From Arthrobacter_M sp030063245 (GTDB lineage: Bacteria > Actinomycetota > Actinomycetes > Actinomycetales > Micrococcaceae): a stretch of 64,000 nt of DNA. The position numbers and the translations under genes were made by a program. Of the stretch, positions 60,738 through 64,000 are shown in pieces. The stretch lies in contig NZ_CP180316.1 in the NCBI RefSeq assembly GCF_051131705.1, forward strand, positions 1,674,001 through 1,738,000. The letters are read 5' to 3'. The notes under the pieces were generated by a model. It ran no database searches. It saw only the letters and a list, made by a program, of their open reading frames with translations, and had not been told where the DNA came from. The stretch's first letter is position 1, and the number at the start of each line of letters is the position of its first letter.

Positions 60738-62984
60738 TTACGGTCCTGACTGCTCGGCGAAAACCCATTCGTTGCCGTGGCGAATGAGTCCGAATTCCAG
60801 GAAGCATTCTTCTTCGGTGCGCCGGAAATCCTCCGTTGCCTGGTCCAGCGCTGCCGGCCTTGGGTCTGCGAAGGCGACGCGGGCCAGTGCACGGCGGCCC
60901 TGTTCATACTTTTCATTAGTGACTGTGACTACGTGGCCGTCGGGGAAGACCAGGAACGTTCCCCCGTTCGTGTGAACCTGGGGACGTTCGGTCCGGGCGG
61001 TACCGGCATGCTGCCGTTGCGAGGGAGATGTGCGGTTGTTCATGTCGGCTCCGGAACGGTGGTCATTATTGGGCTGTGCATGGGGCGCCCTTTGGAATTT
61101 TCGTCGCACGAGTGTGCGTTTCCCGCCGGAGCCGGGACGCGGCCGTGGCTGAGCGGACGGGCGAGGGCTGCCGGGCCTTTGTTCTGCACCCGATGCCGGT
61201 AATGCATTAGTGCGCGAAAGGATGCGCAGAACCGATTCCTGGTTCAGCCAACCGTGCAGCGAACCGTCTGCATCTGTAACCGGAAGGCCCGCGTTTGAGG
61301 AGGAGCCCAGCACGGCACCGAGGACCATTTGAAGCGTGTCCTCGGGCAGCACCGTTGCTGGCATTTCGGCGACCTCGGAGAGGGGAATGCGGTCCCTTTC
61401 GTCGTCGTCGTCGTTCAGCACGTTCGCAAGGTGCTGAACAGTGACAATACCGGTCAGCGTCCCATCTGCACCGATGACGGGAAGGGCCGGGTGTTTGGCA
61501 GTCAGCAGCCGTCGGGCACCTTCCGCGACGCTCAGATGTCCCGGAAGGGCCCGGAACGAGGTGTCCATGACGGCGTCAACGCGGGTTCGGCTCAAAAGTT
61601 CCGTGCCCGGGTGCCGCTCCAGATCGATTCCGCGGCGGCGCAGTTTGAGGGTGTAAATGGTGTCTCGGCTCATGATTTTTGAAACGCCGGTGGCGACGAC
61701 GATCGCCAGCATCAGGGGCAGGATGATGGAGTATTCGCCGGTGAGTTCGAACATGATGATGACGGACGTTATCGGCGCCCGTGCGGCTCCGGCGAAGACC
61801 GCGCCCATGCCCACCAAGGCGAAGGCTCCGACCTGTCCGTGCAGGGCCGGTGACAGCAATCCGGCGACCTCTCCGAAGGCGGCCCCGAGCATGGCGCCGA
61901 TGAACAGTGAGGGCGCGAAAACGCCGCCCGAGCCTCCGATGCCTATCGTGAGGCTGGTGGCCACGATCTTACCTACGAGCAACAGGACCAAGAACCCGGC
62001 GGCGTAGGAACCGGCGACTCCGGCTTGCATGACCGGGTAGCCGACGCCGTACATCTGCGGCAGGACCAGCAGCAGCAATCCCAGAAGTACGCCGCCGGCT
62101 GCGGGCCGCAGCCACGCCGGTCCGCGCCACGCCCAGTCGCACAAATCCTCGAACAGGTACAGGATCCTGGTGAAGCCGACGCCGGCAATCGCTGCGAGCA
62201 GGCCCAACAGGATAAACAAGGGGTACTCAGCGGCCGAGGTGATCGTGAAGGGTGGTAACTTCAGGAAAGCCTCGTTGCCCAGGAAGCTGCGCCCAATGAT
62301 GGAGGCCGTCACCGACGCAAGGACGACCGCGCCGAAGGATCCGGCGGCAAAATCGGCGAGGATGAGTTCCAAGGCGAAGAACACCCCGGCAATCGGAGCG
62401 TTGAAGGTGGCGGCGATGCCACCGGCCGCACCACAGGCAACCAACGCCCGGACCCTGGATTCCGGCATCTGGAATACGCGGGCGAGCCAGGACCCCAGCG
62501 CCGAGCCGATCTGGACGATGGGGCCCTCCCTGCCGACGGATCCTCCGGAGCCGATGCAGAAGGCTGAGGCCAGCGCTTTGACCAGGGCAACCCGGCCTTT
62601 GATCCTGCCGCCGTGCTGGCTGACGGCGTACATCACTTCGGGGACGCCGTGGCCACGGGCCTCGGGGGCGAAGCGCTGGACCAAGGGTCCATATAACAGT
62701 CCGCCGACAACCGGGGCCACGACAACGAAAAATCCACCCAGCCAAGGCGCCCATGGATGGCCGGGGTGGCCTTGGCTGGCGGAGTAATCCGCCGTGCCGG
62801 TAAAGATGAGGGTGGCGGTGCTGATCAGCCAGCGAAACGCGACGGCGGCCAGTCCCGCGCCTGCACCAACGAGGATGGCCATCGCAACCCACTGGTAGGA
62901 AGTTCCCCCGAGCCGCATCGGCAGCTTCCGGACGCTCCTTCCGCCGGGCAACCAGCGTCGGCCGGTCGAATGCAGCGCGGTCAC
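60738..62984 (-). CDS. ClC-type chloride channel/transporter with CBS domains
   Basis: A 748-residue protein from GTG 62984 (AAGGAG 6 nt upstream). ClC signatures: GHGVPEVMYA (for GSGIP), GSGGSVGREGPIVQIG with the gating Glu, AAGGIAATFNAPIAGVFFAL and GIGGSGGVFAPSLFIGA. The usual proton Glu (E203 in E. coli ClC) aligns with Leu (FALELIL), which suggests a passive channel. Two CBS domains follow (about 468-520 and 535-595: VDAVMDTSFRALPGHLSV, HPALPVIGADGTLTGIV, NAGLPVTDADGSL). A basic linker and an unusual 75-residue C-terminal module end it. Confidence 0.9.
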   Translation of the reverse strand: MTALHSTGRRWLPGGRSVRKLPMRLGGTSYQWVAMAILVGAGAGLAAVAFRWLISTATLIFTGTADYSASQGHPGHPWAPWLGGFFVVVAPVVGGLLYGPLVQRFAPEARGHGVPEVMYAVSQHGGRIKGRVALVKALASAFCIGSGGSVGREGPIVQIGSALGSWLARVFQMPESRVRALVACGAAGGIAATFNAPIAGVFFALELILADFAAGSFGAVVLASVTASIIGRSFLGNEAFLKLPPFTITSAAEYPLFILLGLLAAIAGVGFTRILYLFEDLCDWAWRGPAWLRPAAGGVLLGLLLLVLPQMYGVGYPVMQAGVAGSYAAGFLVLLLVGKIVATSLTIGIGGSGGVFAPSLFIGAMLGAAFGEVAGLLSPALHGQVGAFALVGMGAVFAGAARAPITSVIIMFELTGEYSIILPLMLAIVVATGVSKIMSRDTIYTLKLRRRGIDLERHPGTELLSRTRVDAVMDTSFRALPGHLSVAEGARRLLTAKHPALPVIGADGTLTGIVTVQHLANVLNDDDDERDRIPLSEVAEMPATVLPEDTLQMVLGAVLGSSSNAGLPVTDADGSLHGWLNQESVLRILSRTNALPASGAEQRPGSPRPSAQPRPRPGSGGKRTLVRRKFQRAPHAQPNNDHRSGADMNNRTSPSQRQHAGTARTERPQVHTNGGTFLVFPDGHVVTVTNEKYEQGRRALARVAFADPRPAALDQATEDFRRTEEECFLEFGLIRHGNEWVFAEQSGP

Positions 62985-63002
62985 GTCAAACTCCTTGTTA
63001 GA

Positions 63003-63030
63003 ATATGTATGCAGGGGTGCAATATATGTA
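63003..63030. promoter_or_regulatory. Candidate MarR operator between divergent genes
   Basis: ATATGTATGCA-gggg-TGCAATATAT is an AT-rich imperfect inverted repeat, with TGCA directly flanking the GGGG centre. It lies just upstream of the marR start and 20 bp before the ClC start. Confidence 0.5.
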
Positions 63031-63041
63031 CTATAGCAACC

Positions 63042-63554
63042 ATGACATTATCATCACCCGGCGCTGCCGCCGCATCCCGGCCCGATGCGCCCGTTGGCCC
63101 AGGCTATGAAGTAGTCGATAAGTCGCTGACCGCGTCCCGGGCGCTGCTGGGTGTTATTGCCCGGTCCTTGGCGCTGGTCATGGACGCGGTGACACTTCCA
63201 CAGTTCAGGGTGCTGGTGGTGCTGTCGAACTTCGGCCCGCTCCGAATGGGAGAGCTTGCACTGCGGCTGGGCGCCAACCAATCCAGCTTCAGCCGTTTCG
63301 CGGACCGCATGGTGGCCGGGGGCCTGATCGCCAGATCCGAGAGCACCGAGAATCGCCGTGAGGTGATCATTTCCCTCACAATAGAGGGCTCGCGCATCTA
63401 CGCCGAGGTCACCCGGGCCCGTCGGCAGGAGATATCCGAGGTGCTCAGCCGACTGTCCGGTTCCGAACAGGAGACCGTCCTGGCAGGCTTTGAGGCCTTT
63501 GCCCGCGCAGCCGGTGAACCGCGCGCGGACGAGACCCTGATCCTGGGCATATAG
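63042..63554 (+). CDS. MarR-family transcriptional regulator
   Basis: A 170-residue MarR protein from ATG 63042. The winged helix has FRVLVVLSNFGPLRMGELAL, RLGANQSSFSRFADRMVAGG (recognition helix) and the wing STENRREVIISLTIEG. Dimerisation helices flank it. The preceding reading frame is open much further, but the ClC gene lies on the other strand. It likely controls itself and the channel gene. Confidence 0.87.
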   Translation: MTLSSPGAAAASRPDAPVGPGYEVVDKSLTASRALLGVIARSLALVMDAVTLPQFRVLVVLSNFGPLRMGELALRLGANQSSFSRFADRMVAGGLIARSESTENRREVIISLTIEGSRIYAEVTRARRQEISEVLSRLSGSEQETVLAGFEAFARAAGEPRADETLILGI

Positions 63555-63575
63555 GCATGCTTTTTCCGCGGCGAT

Positions 63576-63618
63576 GCCGGTGCCCGCCGGAACGCCGGTG
63601 CCCGCCGGAACGCCGGTG
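63576..63618 (+). repeat. Tandem repeat of 18 bp
   Basis: GCCGGTGCCCGCCGGAAC occurs twice in direct tandem, then 7 bp of a third unit. It lies just after the marR gene and 5' of the SCO-like remnant. Confidence 0.8.
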
Positions 63619-63639
63619 AGCTTATCCCAGTGCCGAGGG

Positions 63640-64000
63640 AAAGCAGTCGTCCTGTCCCTTGATGACGACCGGGGCGAAGACCTGTGCATGCTGCTGGCCC
63701 GGATGTCGCCGCAGCAGACCATGATCTCGGGGCAGCAGCCAGTCAGGTGGTCGTCCAGTCCATCAACGCCAACTCCTTTCACCCGAGGCCAACTGATGTG
63801 AAGGACTGGACGGACAGGCACGGTCTCGCCGATGACCCGAACCGGGTTTTCGCAACCGGCACCCCCGCTCAAAGACGCTGCCAGCAAATACGGCGTCCCA
63901 GTTTCCGCGGACCCCAAAACCCAAGAGGTCGTCCACAGCTCCGAACTGTTCTTCATCGATCCGGCCGGCAATGAAGCGGCCATGGGGCAGTTCGGTACTG
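63640..64000 (+). pseudogene. SCO1/SenC-like protein, frameshifted, runs off the window
   Basis: Parts in different frames: DLCMLLARMSPQQ near 63685, then VVVQSINANSFHPRPTDVKD, WTDRHGLADDPNRVFATGTP (to about 63870), then KDAASKYGVPVSADPKTQEV, SSELFFIDPAGNEAAMGQFG to the window end. This is the thioredoxin-fold core of SCO proteins (copper delivery to cytochrome oxidase). At least one frame change lies near 63870; a few codons seem lost there. Confidence 0.7.

Noticed and set aside
1..64000. CRISPR array
   Set aside because: No regularly spaced direct repeats of 25-40 bp were seen; the only tandem repeat is the 18-bp one at 63576.

Overview
This is high-GC actinobacterial DNA, most like Arthrobacter/Pseudarthrobacter (Micrococcaceae). 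The assignment rests on codon bias, frequent ATGA/GTGA gene overlaps, GTG starts, mycothiol-dependent maleylpyruvate-isomerase-type enzymes and the protein families present. No complete rRNA or tRNA gene and no CRISPR array was seen. The window mixes intact metabolic operons with a large decayed accessory zone full of insertion sequences and single-lesion pseudogenes.

Layout. 0-3.4 kb: an intact, tightly overlapped sugar-acid operon (MFS permease end, FAH-family enzyme, KDG-type PfkB kinase, hexulose-6-phosphate synthase, 6-phospho-3-hexuloisomerase), closed by two hairpins. 3.4-8 kb: mostly decayed genes (aldo/keto reductase, acyl-CoA dehydrogenase, two GNATs, a membrane protein), plus a YrhK-like protein and a small membrane protein with a second copy at 38 kb. 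8.1-11.6 kb: an NfeD-like/flotillin pair and a Y-family polymerase. 11.9-15.3 kb: a MerR-peroxiredoxin-SDR operon broken by an ISL3 element, a nonsense codon and a chimeric join. 15.5-19.9 kb: a cluster of CocE-like hydrolases around a flavin monooxygenase, the first hydrolase lacking its 5' part. 20-25 kb: small enzymes (RibD-C, chloramphenicol-phosphotransferase-like, PhzF) and fragments (kinase, MATE, XRE regulator). 25-31 kb: an IS630 copy inserted in a class II glutamine amidotransferase gene, next to a glutamate decarboxylase that has lost its PLP lysine, then an intact IS1182. 31-38 kb: several small intact genes, then decayed oxidoreductases. 38-46 kb: an IS and toxin-antitoxin island (truncated unknown gene, Fic/VbhA-type pair, IS630, IS110, IS1380). 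47-50 kb: an ArsR-SRPBCC-MDMPI operon between IS fragments. 50-56.7 kb: an intact sugar ABC transporter/oxidoreductase operon facing a ROK regulator. 57-64 kb: a short ParS/RES-type toxin-antitoxin pair, a broken YetF-like gene, a DUF2254 protein, an EncFtn-like ferritin without an encapsulin neighbour, a ClC-CBS channel facing a MarR regulator, and a broken SCO-like gene.

How genes work together. The first operon probably imports a sugar acid or sugar and channels it through 3-hexulose-6-phosphate chemistry to fructose-6-phosphate. The amidotransferase and decarboxylase would once have linked glutamine to glutamate to GABA; both are now damaged. The 50-56 kb block is a standard uptake and oxidation module with its own ROK repressor and a perfect 9-9-9 operator.

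The least explained structure is a three-copy dispersed repeat (about 7.4, 38.5 and 46.6 kb). Each copy has a tRNA-3'-end-like core, and the copies carry 15-bp GTGCAC palindromes. It looks like remnants of integration sites, although no integrase is present in the window.
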